Shown here piece by piece: positions 16,591-25,274 of a stretch of 64,000 nt of DNA. The stretch's first letter is position 1. Each line of letters opens with the position of its first letter. The stretch comes from Clostridium sp. CM027. GTDB taxonomy: Bacteria > Bacillota > Clostridia > Clostridiales > Clostridiaceae. Under the pieces are notes generated by a model that was not told the DNA's origin, searched no databases, and saw only the letters and a list, made by a program, of their open reading frames with translations. The position numbers and the translations under genes are program-made. The DNA is taken from contig NZ_CP077725.1 in the NCBI RefSeq assembly GCF_024730565.1, positions 3,786,540 to 3,850,539 on the forward strand, given 5' to 3'.

Positions 16591-16857
16591 ATGAATCAAG
16601 AAAAAGTAAGGGCATTACAATCGTTGAAAACTTCAAAAGGACAAATTGAAGGGATTATAAAGATGTTAGAAGGCGGAAGATATTGTGTAGATATATCTAA
16701 CCAAATAATTGCAGCTCAATCTCTTTTAAAGAAAGCTAATTTATTAATATTAAAACAGCATTTAAGTCATTGTGTTAAGGATGCTGTACTTAGTGATAAT
16801 GGGGATGAGAAGATTGAAGAGATAATTGATTTACTCTCAAAGATTATGGATAAATAA
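16591..16857 (+). CDS. csoR: CsoR, copper-sensing repressor
   Basis: All-helical DUF156 repressor of 88 aa. The Cu(I) ligands of true CsoR proteins are in place: C32, H57 and C61 (GGRYCVDI; LKQHLSHC). The N-terminal KVRALQSLKTSKGQIEGI helix is typical. It starts at ATG 16591 after TAAGGAGA. The operator at 16559-16576 is directly upstream and copA starts 24 nt downstream, the classic csoR-copA copper operon. The C-H-C set argues against related nickel- or formaldehyde-sensing members. Confidence 0.95.
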   Translation: MNQEKVRALQSLKTSKGQIEGIIKMLEGGRYCVDISNQIIAAQSLLKKANLLILKQHLSHCVKDAVLSDNGDEKIEEIIDLLSKIMDK

Positions 16858-16881
16858 TAAAGTTATAGGAGGCAATATAAA

Positions 16882-19320
16882 TTGGAAACAAAATCATTGA
16901 AAATTGAAGGAATGACCTGTTCAGCATGTGCTAAGACTATAGAAAGGGTTTCAAAAAAATTACCAGGGGTTTACGATGCAAGTGTAAACTTTGCTACAGA
17001 AAAATTAAATATAAACTATGAAGAGTCAAAAATTAAATTATTAGATATACAAAGAGCAGTTGAAAAAGCTGGGTACAAAATAGTAGTGCAAACAACTAAT
17101 AAAACCTTAAAGATAGAAGGAATGACTTGTTCGGCCTGCGCTAAGAATATAGAAAGAATAACTAGAAAAATTAATGGAGTTGTGGAATCAAATGTAAACT
17201 TTGCCACAGAAAAATTAACTATTTCTTTTGAACCATCATTAGTAAGGACAGTAGATATAAAGAAGGCAATCGAAAAATCAGGATATAAGGCTCTAGAGGA
17301 TGAAAGTAATGTAGACGCTGATAAAGAAAAAAAAGAAAAAGAGATAAAGTCTTTATGGAATAGATTTTTAATGTCTGCAATATTTGGAGTTCCATTGTTA
17401 CTAGTTGCAATGCTACCTATGATTATTACATTACCTGAAGCTATTAACCCGATGATGCATATGGAGACTTATGCTATTTTACAATTGATACTTGTTCTAC
17501 CAATAATGTATACAGGTAAAAAATATTTTATAGTTGGCTTCAAATCATTATTTAGATTAAGTCCAAATATGGATTCACTTATATCTATTGGAACCTCTGC
17601 GGCATTTTTATATAGTTTATTTGCTGTATTTGAAATAACGATTATGGGAAATATGGATTATGAAATGTATTTTGAGTCAGCAGGAGTAATTTTGACACTT
17701 ATAACTCTTGGGAAGTATTTAGAATCAGTAACTAAGGGGAAAACCTCCGAGGCAATTAAAAAGCTTATGGGGCTTGCTCCAAAAACTGCAATGATAATTC
17801 GCGGTAATAAAGAAATAGTGATTCCAATTGATGAAGTAGAAGTTGGAGATATAGTAGTAGTGAGGCCTGGCGAGAAAATGCCTGTGGATGGCGAGGTAAT
17901 AGACGGAACTACATCAGTAGATGAGTCAATGCTTACAGGTGAGAGTATACCAGTTGAAAAAAGTATTGGACATAATATAATTGGTGCAAGTATAAATAAA
18001 AATGGATCTATTAAATATAAAGCAACTAAAGTTGGTAAGGATACGGCACTATCACAAATAATAACCTTAGTTGAAAATGCTCAAGGCTCAAAAGCTCCAA
18101 TAGCTGCAATGGCAGATGTTATATCAGGTTACTTTGTGCCTGTGGTTATAGGACTTGCTCTAGTTTCGTCATTAGCTTGGTTTTTATCTGGAGAAACGGC
18201 AGTGTTTTCTCTAACAATATTCATTTCGGTGCTTGTAATAGCGTGCCCTTGTGCTCTGGGCCTTGCAACACCTACAGCAATAATGGTTGGAACAGGAAAA
18301 GGTGCAGAGTATGGAGTACTTATAAAAAGTGGTACAGCACTCGAAACTGCACATAAAATTCAAACTATAGTATTTGATAAGACTGGAACACTTACGCAAG
18401 GAAAACCAAAGGTAACTGATATAGTTACGGTGGAGGGTACTTCCGCGGAATTCTTGCTTCAAATAGCAGCCTCTGCTGAAAAAGGATCTGAACATCCACT
18501 AGGTGAGGCTATAGTTAAAGATGCAGAAGAAAAATTATTAGAATTTAAAAAAGTAGAAAGCTTTAAAGCTATACCTGGCTATGGAATAGAAGTTAGTATA
18601 GATGGTAATAAAATAATACTAGGAAACAGAAAACTTATGATAGAAAGTGAAATTTCTTTAGGAAAATTAGAAGATGTTTCAAACAAACTAGCTGAAGAAG
18701 GCAAGACTCCAATGTATGTTGCCATAGAAAATAAGTTAAGTGGAATCATTGCAGTTGCTGACACTGTTAAAGAAAATAGCAAAAAAGCTATAGAGAGACT
18801 CCATAGTATGGGAATAGAAGTTGCAATGATAACTGGTGATAATAAAAGGACTGCAGCAGCTATTGGAAGGCAAGTTGGCATTGATAGAATATACGCCGAA
18901 GTTCTGCCTGAGGATAAAGCAAATGAAGTTAAAAAGCTTCAATCAGAAGGTAAAAAGGTTGCTATGGTTGGAGATGGAATAAACGATGCTCCTGCACTTG
19001 CACAGGCTGATATTGGTATAGCTATAGGATCAGGTACAGACGTTGCAATGGAATCCGCAGATATAGTACTTATGAGAAGTGATTTAATGGATGTAGCTAC
19101 AGCGCTACAGTTAAGTAAGAAAACTATAACAAATATAAAGGAAAATTTATTCTGGGCTTTTGGTTACAATGCATTAGGAATCCCAGTTGCGATGGGAGTA
19201 CTGCATTTATTTGGAGGTCCACTTCTAAATCCTATTATTGCAGCACTTGCAATGAGCTTTAGTTCAGTTTCAGTATTAACAAATGCTTTACGATTAAAAG
19301 GATTTAAGCCATTAAGATAA
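16882..19320 (+). CDS. copA: CopA, Cu(I)-exporting P1B-type ATPase
   Basis: An 812-aa P-type ATPase that pumps Cu(I) out of the cell. Two N-terminal heavy-metal domains each carry GMTCSAC (C13/C16, and again near residue 85). Then come the transmembrane regions, actuator motif LTGES, membrane copper site [10 protein letters not shown], phosphorylation site DKTGTLTQG, nucleotide-binding SEHPLGEAI, the hinge [10 protein letters not shown], and C-terminal helix YNALGIPVA with the MSFSSVSV region. The start codon is TTG, placed by AGGAGG 9 nt upstream. It is cotranscribed with csoR and ends at the terminator 19368-19402. Confidence 0.96.
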   Translation: METKSLKIEGMTCSACAKTIERVSKKLPGVYDASVNFATEKLNINYEESKIKLLDIQRAVEKAGYKIVVQTTNKTLKIEGMTCSACAKNIERITRKINGVVESNVNFATEKLTISFEPSLVRTVDIKKAIEKSGYKALEDESNVDADKEKKEKEIKSLWNRFLMSAIFGVPLLLVAMLPMIITLPEAINPMMHMETYAILQLILVLPIMYTGKKYFIVGFKSLFRLSPNMDSLISIGTSAAFLYSLFAVFEITIMGNMDYEMYFESAGVILTLITLGKYLESVTKGKTSEAIKKLMGLAPKTAMIIRGNKEIVIPIDEVEVGDIVVVRPGEKMPVDGEVIDGTTSVDESMLTGESIPVEKSIGHNIIGASINKNGSIKYKATKVGKDTALSQIITLVENAQGSKAPIAAMADVISGYFVPVVIGLALVSSLAWFLSGETAVFSLTIFISVLVIACPCALGLATPTAIMVGTGKGAEYGVLIKSGTALETAHKIQTIVFDKTGTLTQGKPKVTDIVTVEGTSAEFLLQIAASAEKGSEHPLGEAIVKDAEEKLLEFKKVESFKAIPGYGIEVSIDGNKIILGNRKLMIESEISLGKLEDVSNKLAEEGKTPMYVAIENKLSGIIAVADTVKENSKKAIERLHSMGIEVAMITGDNKRTAAAIGRQVGIDRIYAEVLPEDKANEVKKLQSEGKKVAMVGDGINDAPALAQADIGIAIGSGTDVAMESADIVLMRSDLMDVATALQLSKKTITNIKENLFWAFGYNALGIPVAMGVLHLFGGPLLNPIIAALAMSFSSVSVLTNALRLKGFKPLR

Positions 19321-19367
19321 AATTCAAGAGAAAAATATGAAAATACCCAAGTATTTTTTAATAAAAC

Positions 19368-19402
19368 AAAACTCCTACTTATAAAAGTGGGAGTTTTATT
19401 TT
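19368..19402 (+). terminator. Terminator of csoR-copA
   Basis: AAAACTCCTACTT pairs with AAGTGGGAGTTTT (one T-G pair) around a 4-nt loop, then ATTTTAG, about 50 nt after the copA stop. Confidence 0.85.
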
Positions 19403-19410
19403 AGAAGATG

Positions 19411-19436
19411 AGCAGCTTCGCAGAAGATGATTTAAT
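19411..19436 (+). repeat. Dispersed repeat, partial copy E
   Basis: GCAGCTTCGCAGAAGATGAT followed by TTAA matches the flank of copy C on its other strand (one base differs) and shares GATGATTTAA with copies B and D. It lies just after the copA terminator. Confidence 0.5.
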
Positions 19437-19468
19437 TCTAGTGTATAAACAATTTTAAAAACAAACAT

Positions 19469-20128
19469 CTATAACTGATATACAGCTACCTTATCAGAAA
19501 CTGTAAAGTCAGCTTCTGTAATACTACGAATATCCTCAACATTTAGGCCTTCAAATATTTCAGTAAGTACCAGTCCAGTGGGCGTTACCTCAAATACTGC
19601 TTTTTCAGTAACGATAACATCGACTACGCCTTTACCTGTAATTGGAAGAAGGCATTTTTTTAGTATCTTAGATCCACTCTTACTAGAATGTTTCAATGTA
19701 GCAATAACTTTGCGAGCACCATTTACTAAATCCATAGCCCCCCCCATGCCTGGTGCAAATTTTCCTGGAGCAAGTGGCATAGCCCAGTTTGCAATGCTAC
19801 CCTCTTGATCTACTTCAAGTGCGCCCAGTACTGTGGCGTCAACATGCCCTCCACGAATAATGCAAAATGATGTAGCCAAATCAAAAACCGCAGCTCCGGC
19901 TAGTAAGCTAATAGGTTGACCACCAGAGTTTGCGATATCCGGATCTTCCTTGCCTAGTTTTGGCGTAGGGCCAAACATTAAGCAACCGTTTTCGGATTGC
20001 AATATTACTTCCACACCCTCAGCTAAATAATTGGCAACTGCTGTAGGCATTCCAAACCCTAAATTCACTACTTGATCATTACTTAGTTCCTTAGCTGCCC
20101 TCCGAGCAATTATTTCTCTTGCTTCCAT
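19469..20128 (-). CDS. CoA-transferase beta subunit (family I)
   Basis: Beta subunit of a two-subunit family I CoA-transferase (acetoacetate/butyrate/3-oxoacid type). The catalytic glutamate is in the family motif QSENGCLMFGP, and the oxyanion region GGAMDLVNGARKVIATLKHSSKSG is conserved. The start is the ATG at 20128, with AAGGAGG at the right distance; 11 extra upstream codons are not likely translated. It lies 33 nt downstream of the alpha subunit. It moves CoA between short-chain acids, for example acetate and acetoacetate or butyrate. The acid used cannot be read from the sequence. Confidence 0.92.
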   Translation of the reverse strand: MEAREIIARRAAKELSNDQVVNLGFGMPTAVANYLAEGVEVILQSENGCLMFGPTPKLGKEDPDIANSGGQPISLLAGAAVFDLATSFCIIRGGHVDATVLGALEVDQEGSIANWAMPLAPGKFAPGMGGAMDLVNGARKVIATLKHSSKSGSKILKKCLLPITGKGVVDVIVTEKAVFEVTPTGLVLTEIFEGLNVEDIRSITEADFTVSDKVAVYQL

Positions 20129-20161
20129 ACTAATTACCTCCTTTGATTTATAAACAATCAA

Positions 20162-20878
20162 TTATTTTAATTGATTAGAACGAACCCACAAATCAGTATA
20201 TACTTGTTTATGTTCATCAAATGAATATCCTTGTACAACGGCTTGTACAAATACACTTGGTGTACCTACGCATTCAGGTTCAATACCACCAACATCAACT
20301 ATTTCATTCACTTCGGCTACTGTATAGTCTGCACCCATTGCCATAATTGGATTGGTATTAATGGCTAATCCACGATATTGTATATTTCCTAATCTATCGC
20401 CTTTATAACCTTTAATAAATGCAAAATCAGCCTTCAGCGGCAATTCAATTAAATACATTTTACCCTCTATTATAAGTTTTTGTTTACCGTATTCAACTAA
20501 TGTACCTACACCTGTAGGGGTAAGAACACCACCTAATCCAGAACCAGCTGCTCTAATTTTTTCAACAAGACTACCCATTGGAAAGTATTCAATTTCAATA
20601 TCTCCGTTTTTAAATTGCTCCAACGCAAGCTGGCAAGTGCTAGAATGAGCAGTTATTAATTTTTTAACTTGCTTGTTTTTGTACAATCGTGCAATGTCAA
20701 AATCCTGACCGGGATAAGAGTTAACTACTGATATTATAGTTAACTCTTTAACGCCTTTTTCTACTAATTTGTCAATCGCTTTAAGAGGTGCACCCACCCC
20801 TAGAAAGCCACCAAACATAATTGTCGCTCCATCGTGAACCTTTTCAATTACTCCATCTAAATCCATAACTTTGTTCAT
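20162..20878 (-). CDS. CoA-transferase alpha subunit (family I)
   Basis: Alpha subunit partner of the gene downstream. The glycine-rich CoA-binding segment MFGGFLGVGAPLKAID (about residues 21-36) and the YFPMGSLVEKIRAAGSGLGG and TPTGVGT segments are typical of AtoD/CtfA/ScoA-like chains. The start is the ATG at 20878, with AAAGGGG 8 nt upstream; a GTG six codons earlier overlaps that site. The pair forms a two-gene transcript. A role in butyrate or acetoacetate metabolism is inferred from the family and the clostridial setting; no thiolase or dehydrogenase is nearby. Confidence 0.92.
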   Translation of the reverse strand: MNKVMDLDGVIEKVHDGATIMFGGFLGVGAPLKAIDKLVEKGVKELTIISVVNSYPGQDFDIARLYKNKQVKKLITAHSSTCQLALEQFKNGDIEIEYFPMGSLVEKIRAAGSGLGGVLTPTGVGTLVEYGKQKLIIEGKMYLIELPLKADFAFIKGYKGDRLGNIQYRGLAINTNPIMAMGADYTVAEVNEIVDVGGIEPECVGTPSVFVQAVVQGYSFDEHKQVYTDLWVRSNQLK

Positions 20879-20922
20879 GAAATTATCCCCTTTCACTAAT
20901 AGCTTGATATATAAACTTATAA

Positions 20923-20966
20923 TGTCTCGGTTAAATCATCTCCTACGGAGCTGAAATGTCGTTAAA
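20923..20966 (-). repeat. Dispersed palindromic repeat, copy D
   Basis: On the minus strand it reads TTTAACGACATTTCAG, then CTCCGTAGGA and GATGATTTAACCGAGACATT. The outer parts match copies B and C with a short middle. It lies upstream of the CoA-transferase genes. Confidence 0.55.
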
Positions 20967-21055
20967 TTTATGGGGGTATATTTTTATTAGCGTACGAAAT
21001 ATCTGTTTTCGCGTACACGGCCCATAGTATATCTTTTCGGTATAGTTTTATTAGT

Positions 21056-21099
21056 AAGATTAGGTATGCATAACTAATTTTTATTGCATACCTAATCTT
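21056..21099. other. Orphan 15-bp hairpin in a gene-poor stretch
   Basis: AAGATTAGGTATGCA and TGCATACCTAATCTT are perfectly complementary around a 14-nt loop. There is no U-tract on either strand and no gene end close by. The 20879-21769 gap otherwise holds repeat copy D, a broken reading frame (21382-21651) and one more palindrome. Confidence 0.5.
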
Positions 21100-21381
21100 C
21101 TTCATCTACTAGGTGTCTAAAATTTATACTTTATAGTTCTGCATTTAAATTCTTTTGTACTTTTGTCATAGCTCTATGCACAAAAGGTTGGATCAATTAC
21201 ACATCTACTAACACATACTTAGCCATCCATTATTTCTATACATCTAAGCAATGTGGGTTACTGCTACAACTGTGTTGTAAGGAATTCACTTAAATGTACA
21301 TATAAACTATATATATTTATAATACTATAAATGAACGAAAATTATTACATTAATTTCAATATAACAAAAAAACATCTATGA

Positions 21382-21651
21382 AATCTCCTGTTACAATTAA
21401 GTCATGACACAAAACATAACTTATGCTATCCAAAGGGAGCTTCTAAAAAGTATAAATCAGATATTAATAGAACAAAATCATGGGATATATTTAGTCCATA
21501 TGAATTTGAACCAGTATCTCAAGTATCTATTGATGATGATTGGTCAGCAATGCGTTTCCGTCATGTTGATAATATAAAGACAATGAAAAGAAAAACTGCA
21601 GTTACTGAAAAGGGAAAGGAACGAATAAAGGACAATAAAGGTTGTAAATAG
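21382..21651 (+). pseudogene. Remnant of an unrecognised gene (3' part)
   Basis: An open frame of 89 codons plus stop with no start codon. From 21427 it reads as ordinary protein (YPKGASKKYKSDINRTKSWD, later SPYEFEPVSQVSIDDDWSAM) and ends in a lysine-rich tail before TAG at 21649-21651. An in-frame stop immediately precedes it and no ribosome binding site is seen. It looks like the C-terminal end of a lost gene. I do not recognise the family. Confidence 0.4.
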
Positions 21652-21740
21652 GTATTACTGTACACGATTTACATATATATTGTTAATATGTAATTGTTAG
21701 TTTAATAGCTGACATCATCTAGAAATGGATTATTTGTGAG

Positions 21741-21777
21741 CTACTACCACTTCTATAAGTGGTGGTAGTTCACAGAA
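21741..21777. repeat. CTTCTATAAG palindrome, terminator-like
   Basis: CTACTACCACTTCTATAAGT then GGTGGTAG forms a long near-perfect stem around CTAT. The same design with compensating changes (CCTCTTCTATAAGAGG) sits inside repeat copy B at 5741-5756. Here it overlaps the stop codon of the minus-strand DNRLRE gene and may terminate it. Confidence 0.55.
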
Positions 21778-22678
21778 ATAGTTCTGAATTTCCTTTATAA
21801 GCTCCATAAAAATCTACATTTTCAGTATCTCCTGGATTTGCTTTTGGAAGAACAGGAATATTATAAATTTTGTCTATTGCAAGTGGAGTATTGCTTGAAG
21901 AATTATCGTATTCATCAGTAATATAATAATTATCAGCATGACCAGTACCGTTTCTAGTTACCGCCAGTTTTACAATTGCTTCATATATTGCCATTGGTGC
22001 AATTATTCCGGTAACTTTAACCTGTCTTGTTGTTGGTATTCCAGGATTTGGATTAGAATTGCAATTGCAGGGACAAGGATAATATATTACCTTCATTGAA
22101 GTATGATTTTCGATATTATGATTACATTCATCTTTACAACTAGTATGTTTTTCTTGTATTACGATAGTATTTTTTATACAATAAATTACTTTTATAAATG
22201 GAATTAAATTGCTATCATTACACATGGCCGAACCAAAGTTAGTGATAAAATCATTATTTTTTTTACACAGAATTATACCCTTGTTTGAATTTGAATTCTT
22301 GAACCATAGCGAAACAATCTTAGTAAGATTCGCTGTAACTGATATTTTAGAAGTTATGGGATATATGCTACCTTCAATAAGATGGTTAACTTTCGGAGGA
22401 TTTTTATAGGTAGTGTAATTGCTAAAATAATCAAAAAGCGGATATATATTAATACATTTTTTTTTATTTTTATAAAAGTTATCAGTTTTAAATAATACAA
22501 TTTCTGCATTGGTTATTTCAGCATTATTTGGTATTGTGGAGATATCAAAAAATAAAAGGCTTGAATAAGTATATACTCCATCATTTCCTACGGTTATATA
22601 ATCTTTATTTATGTTTCCAGTAGGAATTTTATTTGTTAATGTAAGACTTTTAGTTGATGGTATTATAATACTTTCCAC
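21770..22678 (-). CDS. DNRLRE-domain protein with clostridial C-terminal beta domain
   Basis: 302-aa protein without a signal peptide or membrane helix. Residues about 1-165 look like a DNRLRE-type beta domain (YTYSSLLFFDISTIPNNAEITNAEIVLFK and later TANLTKIVSLWFKN). A Cys-rich linker (TSCKDECNHN and YYPCPCNCNSNPNPG) leads to a C-terminal beta module (from RQVKVTGIIAPMA) like the DUF6385-type domain of clostridial proteins. The start is GTG at 22678, placed by AAGGAG 10 nt upstream. With its two upstream neighbours, also signal-less beta-rich proteins, it may belong to the spore coat or exosporium. That role is inferred from context, not shown. Confidence 0.65.
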   Translation of the reverse strand: MESIIIPSTKSLTLTNKIPTGNINKDYITVGNDGVYTYSSLLFFDISTIPNNAEITNAEIVLFKTDNFYKNKKKCINIYPLFDYFSNYTTYKNPPKVNHLIEGSIYPITSKISVTANLTKIVSLWFKNSNSNKGIILCKKNNDFITNFGSAMCNDSNLIPFIKVIYCIKNTIVIQEKHTSCKDECNHNIENHTSMKVIYYPCPCNCNSNPNPGIPTTRQVKVTGIIAPMAIYEAIVKLAVTRNGTGHADNYYITDEYDNSSSNTPLAIDKIYNIPVLPKANPGDTENVDFYGAYKGNSELFL

Positions 22679-22701
22679 TTTTGTTACACTCCTTATCTTA
22701 T

Positions 22702-22742
22702 AACACAAACAAAGCAAAGCCTGCCAAGGCTTTGTTTGTGTT
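22702..22742 (-). terminator. Terminator between two surface-protein genes
   Basis: AACACAAACAAAGC pairs with GCTTTGTTTGTGTT (14 bp, perfect) around a 13-nt loop, 6 nt after the stop of the 113-aa gene. The minus-strand tail is only moderately U-rich. Confidence 0.7.
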
Positions 22743-22747
22743 TATTA

Positions 22748-23089
22748 TTATGCTATTGGAATCATAGCTCCTTCAAAAGCTCCACCATCTCCAGAGATTA
22801 ATAATGTCACTGGCTTTGGTGTTGATAAAAGCTCATTAGCTGTTAGTCTGGGGGTAATTGCCATATATACTTCGTCGGGTGTAGTCGAGAAGTCTGCACC
22901 AGCAAGATACTCCTTTGTTACATAAAAATATCTATGAGTAGGCGTAAGCGGAGTAGTAATATTATCTAGAACATCCAAAGTTATAGTTACTGCATAGGTT
23001 GGAGAATCAGTACCAATCTTACCAGTAAGCTGTATTTCTTGAACAGAAGCAGTTTTAGGGCTTCCAAAATCTAAAGTTAGTGCTGCCAT
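22748..23089 (-). CDS. 113-aa beta-rich protein, unrecognised
   Basis: Small protein with alternating hydrophobic and polar residues suggesting an all-beta fold (SVQEIQLTGKIGTDSPTYAV, later HRYFYVTKEYLAGADFS). There is no signal peptide, membrane helix or cysteine. It starts at ATG after AAGGAG and ends at a hairpin. Flanked by a DNRLRE protein and a YmaF-like protein, it is probably part of the same surface or spore-coat set. I do not recognise a named family; a clostridial DUF-type spore protein is possible. Confidence 0.6.
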   Translation of the reverse strand: MAALTLDFGSPKTASVQEIQLTGKIGTDSPTYAVTITLDVLDNITTPLTPTHRYFYVTKEYLAGADFSTTPDEVYMAITPRLTANELLSTPKPVTLLISGDGGAFEGAMIPIA

Positions 23090-23164
23090 ATATAAAGACT
23101 CCTTATTTTTAATTTAAGCTTTTTATTGCTCAATACATAGTATCGCATTTATGGTATTTTGTGA

Positions 23165-23776
23165 CTAAAAAGGAGTATTTATACTATTTTTTTCTTCGAG
23201 TATTGGGGAGTCTATAAGTGTAACAAATATTAATTTATGGGAATGGAAATCATTTACTGATGTAGTGATTTTTACTAAATGAACATGTTTTCCATTACCA
23301 ACAGGTATCTGAAGGCCAGAAGTTGCTTCGAAATAATGTAAGTGATCAAAACAATCTGTTCTTGACTTAACTTTATGAATATGTCCACCTGAAACAGATA
23401 TTGCAGGACTGGATACTCCAGCAAATCTATGATTAGGAGGTGTTTCCTCTAATTCAGCTATTGTAGTGCTACCTTCAAACTCATGGACATGAAATTGTTT
23501 TTTTTCGGAATCACAATGATCTTTATCATCGATATTGTCATTAAGTTTTTTTTCGAAATCACAATGATCTTTATCATCGATATTGTCATTAAGTTTTTTT
23601 TCGGAATCACAATGATCTTTATTATCGATATTGTCATCAAGTTTTTTTTCAAAATCACACTGGTCTTTAACGTCGACTATATCATCATGTTTTTCTTCAA
23701 AATCACACTGGTCTTCACAATCGTCTTTTTCGACACACCAATCTTCAGGATGATACTTTGTTTCCATATTTGGCAT
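23165..23776 (-). CDS. YmaF-like protein with Cys/Asp repeat arm
   Basis: 203-aa protein. The C-terminal half (about residues 95-190) is a YmaF-family domain, rich in paired histidines: HVHEFEGST, NHRFAGVSSPA, GGHIHKV, FDHLHYF, GKHVHLV and FHSHKL. These form a plausible metal-binding set. The N-terminal half holds four 16-residue repeats plus a partial fifth (residues 22-94) of the type DHCDFEKKLNDNIDDK, each with one Cys in an acidic setting. The start at 23776 has AAGGAG 7 nt upstream. No signal peptide. The family is found in spore formers; a spore-coat or metal-binding role is inferred. The repeats make length variation between strains likely. Confidence 0.75.
   Translation of the reverse strand: MPNMETKYHPEDWCVEKDDCEDQCDFEEKHDDIVDVKDQCDFEKKLDDNIDNKDHCDSEKKLNDNIDDKDHCDFEKKLNDNIDDKDHCDSEKKQFHVHEFEGSTTIAELEETPPNHRFAGVSSPAISVSGGHIHKVKSRTDCFDHLHYFEATSGLQIPVGNGKHVHLVKITTSVNDFHSHKLIFVTLIDSPILEEKNSINTPF
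23495..23713 (-). repeat. 48-bp coding tandem repeat in the YmaF-like gene
   Basis: Four full 48-bp units and a partial fifth encode the 16-aa Cys/Asp repeats. Units 3 and 4 are almost identical (Ser/Phe exchange in CDS/CDF), pointing to recent expansion. The lack of spacers and preserved reading frame rule out a CRISPR array. Confidence 0.85.
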
Positions 23777-23939
23777 AACATCGCTCCTTAGCTTTATTTA
23801 GTATATAATACGTAGATTGATTAAAAACGACACTAAAAGTAAAAGCCCGTGGTAAAATAATGTTATAATCTTCATAAGAGTTGCTTCGCAAGTGTAGATT
23901 AGTGTGAAGAATAGCAAGGATTTAAATATATAAAACAAA

Positions 23940-23957
23940 GATAGTGTTTACACTATC
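23940..23957. promoter_or_regulatory. 18-bp palindromic operator candidate before the CPBP gene
   Basis: GATAGTGT-TT-ACACTATC is a perfect palindrome 9 nt upstream of the ribosome binding site. It lies where a repressor could block the start of the transcript. Confidence 0.5.
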
Positions 23958-23981
23958 CAAACATAGAAGGAGGTGTTGTCA

Positions 23982-24746
23982 ATGAGTAGGAGGACTAAAA
24001 AAGTATTGTACTTTGTAATGTTGACATATATTATTACACTTTTATTTTATTTAATGCTTCAGGTTATTGGAGGGAAATCAAGTCCGATTGCTGTCGATTT
24101 ATTAGGAGTACCAATGATTCTACCTTTTATCTCAGTTATTATTGTGCAAAAATTTATCTTCAAACAGAAATTAAAAGGTTGTCTTGGCATTTCTTTTAGA
24201 CCTAATTCTTGGTTTTTATTTTCAATATTATTACCTATGTTAATGGCATTGGTTATCAATGTAATTAGCATTATCCAGTTTAACAACATAATTTTTTCGA
24301 AAAAAACATTTATAATAAATATAATAATTGGTCTGTCTATTTCAGCTGTTTCAGCATTAATAGAAGAATTAGCGTGGAGAGGTTTTTTGTTTAATGAGTT
24401 GAAACATGTAGGTATGATTAAATCATCATTACTTATAGGCTTTATATGGGCAGTGTGGCATACTCCTGTTAGCATATGGTATAAGTATCCCAATAATCCG
24501 ATTAAAGGAGCAATTATTAATTTTATACAAATGTTTGTTATATCTATAATTATTACTTATATTCGTGAAAAGTCAGAATCTATATTTGCAGCGGCTATCA
24601 TGCATGGAATGTTTAATACAATGATTTTATCAAGTAATATGGATGATTTTAAAGTTGTGGTAATAAAGATTTTATCGGGTATGTTGGTTATAACTGTATT
24701 GTTTACATACGATTTTTATAAAAAAAAACCGCATCTCTGCTGTTAG
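23982..24746 (+). CDS. CPBP-family intramembrane glutamic protease
   Basis: Multi-pass membrane protease of the CPBP (Abi/CAAX, Rce1-like) family, 254 aa with about eight hydrophobic segments. Catalytic motifs: EELAWRG (E-E-x3-R), WAVWHTP (His) and HGMFN (H-x3-N). The start is ATG 23982, with AAGGAGG 8 nt upstream; a GTG at 23973 lies in the ribosome binding site. Members act in prenyl-protein processing, bacteriocin immunity or signal release. The sequence does not say which. It has its own operator-like palindrome and a strong terminator, so it is a single-gene unit just before the biosynthetic cluster. Confidence 0.88.
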   Translation: MSRRTKKVLYFVMLTYIITLLFYLMLQVIGGKSSPIAVDLLGVPMILPFISVIIVQKFIFKQKLKGCLGISFRPNSWFLFSILLPMLMALVINVISIIQFNNIIFSKKTFIINIIIGLSISAVSALIEELAWRGFLFNELKHVGMIKSSLLIGFIWAVWHTPVSIWYKYPNNPIKGAIINFIQMFVISIIITYIREKSESIFAAAIMHGMFNTMILSSNMDDFKVVVIKILSGMLVITVLFTYDFYKKKPHLCC

Positions 24747-24845
24747 TAGCTTAGTGCAGGCCAGAAGTTCGAAAGCTATAAGAAAAATAAGCGTATAGAT
24801 TTGCAACCTAATTACATATTAAAAAATTATTATACTTCTTTTATT

Positions 24846-24897
24846 AAGAGTGAATTTTATCCTATATTTAGGGTTAAAATCCACTCTTTATTTTTTT
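24846..24897 (+). terminator. Strong terminator after the CPBP gene
   Basis: AAGAGTG-a-ATTTTA pairs with TAAAAT-c-CACTCTT (one mismatch) with an inner CCT/AGG pair, followed by ATTTTTTT. It insulates the cluster from upstream transcription. Confidence 0.88.
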
Positions 24898-25047
24898 GAG
24901 GTAGTGAAAAAAATTGAAGCTGGATCAGTATCATATGCTAAACATCTTCCATAACTTAAAACATCAATTGCATAATCCATGTGTAAGGAATAAGAAAGGT
25001 ATGGTTGTCAATATTTATGTATAATTATAGGTAAATATGTATTATAT

Positions 25048-25076
25048 TCAATTTAATTTGCAAATTTTGATATAAT
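25048..25076 (+). promoter_or_regulatory. Likely promoter of the biosynthetic cluster
   Basis: TTGCAA (25048-25053), a 17-nt spacer and TATAAT (25071-25076) fit a sigma-A promoter. The -35 lies within the palindrome AATTTGCAAATT. A leader of about 190 nt would precede the PPTase gene; no known riboswitch was recognised in it. No cluster-specific regulator gene is present. Nothing else was seen between 24898 and 25274. Confidence 0.5.
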
Positions 25077-25274
25077 ATGTTATATTCTTAGAAAGAAGTT
25101 TATAATTTGCAATTAATAGAATTATTAGGTCGAAATATAAAATTGTAATCAAATGAGAATTTTCTAAAAAACATGAGTTACATAAGATTTAGAGTAGAAA
25201 CAGACTTTTAGTTTCAGTCATAATATCACTCATTATAAAAGAAAGAGTGTTAATAAGTGAGGAGATATATATTA

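Noticed and set aside
18211..18942. Minus-strand frames inside copA, one rich in cysteine
   Set aside because: copA is complete with all P-type ATPase motifs; the reverse frames are shadows.
23495..23713. CRISPR-like regular 48-bp repeats
   Set aside because: The units are contiguous without spacers and encode in-frame 16-aa repeats.
23483..23791. A 102-codon plus-strand frame with 16-aa hydrophobic repeats
   Set aside because: It is the complementary strand of the 48-bp repeats of the YmaF-like gene; it has no ribosome binding site, and the minus-strand gene has clear family similarity.
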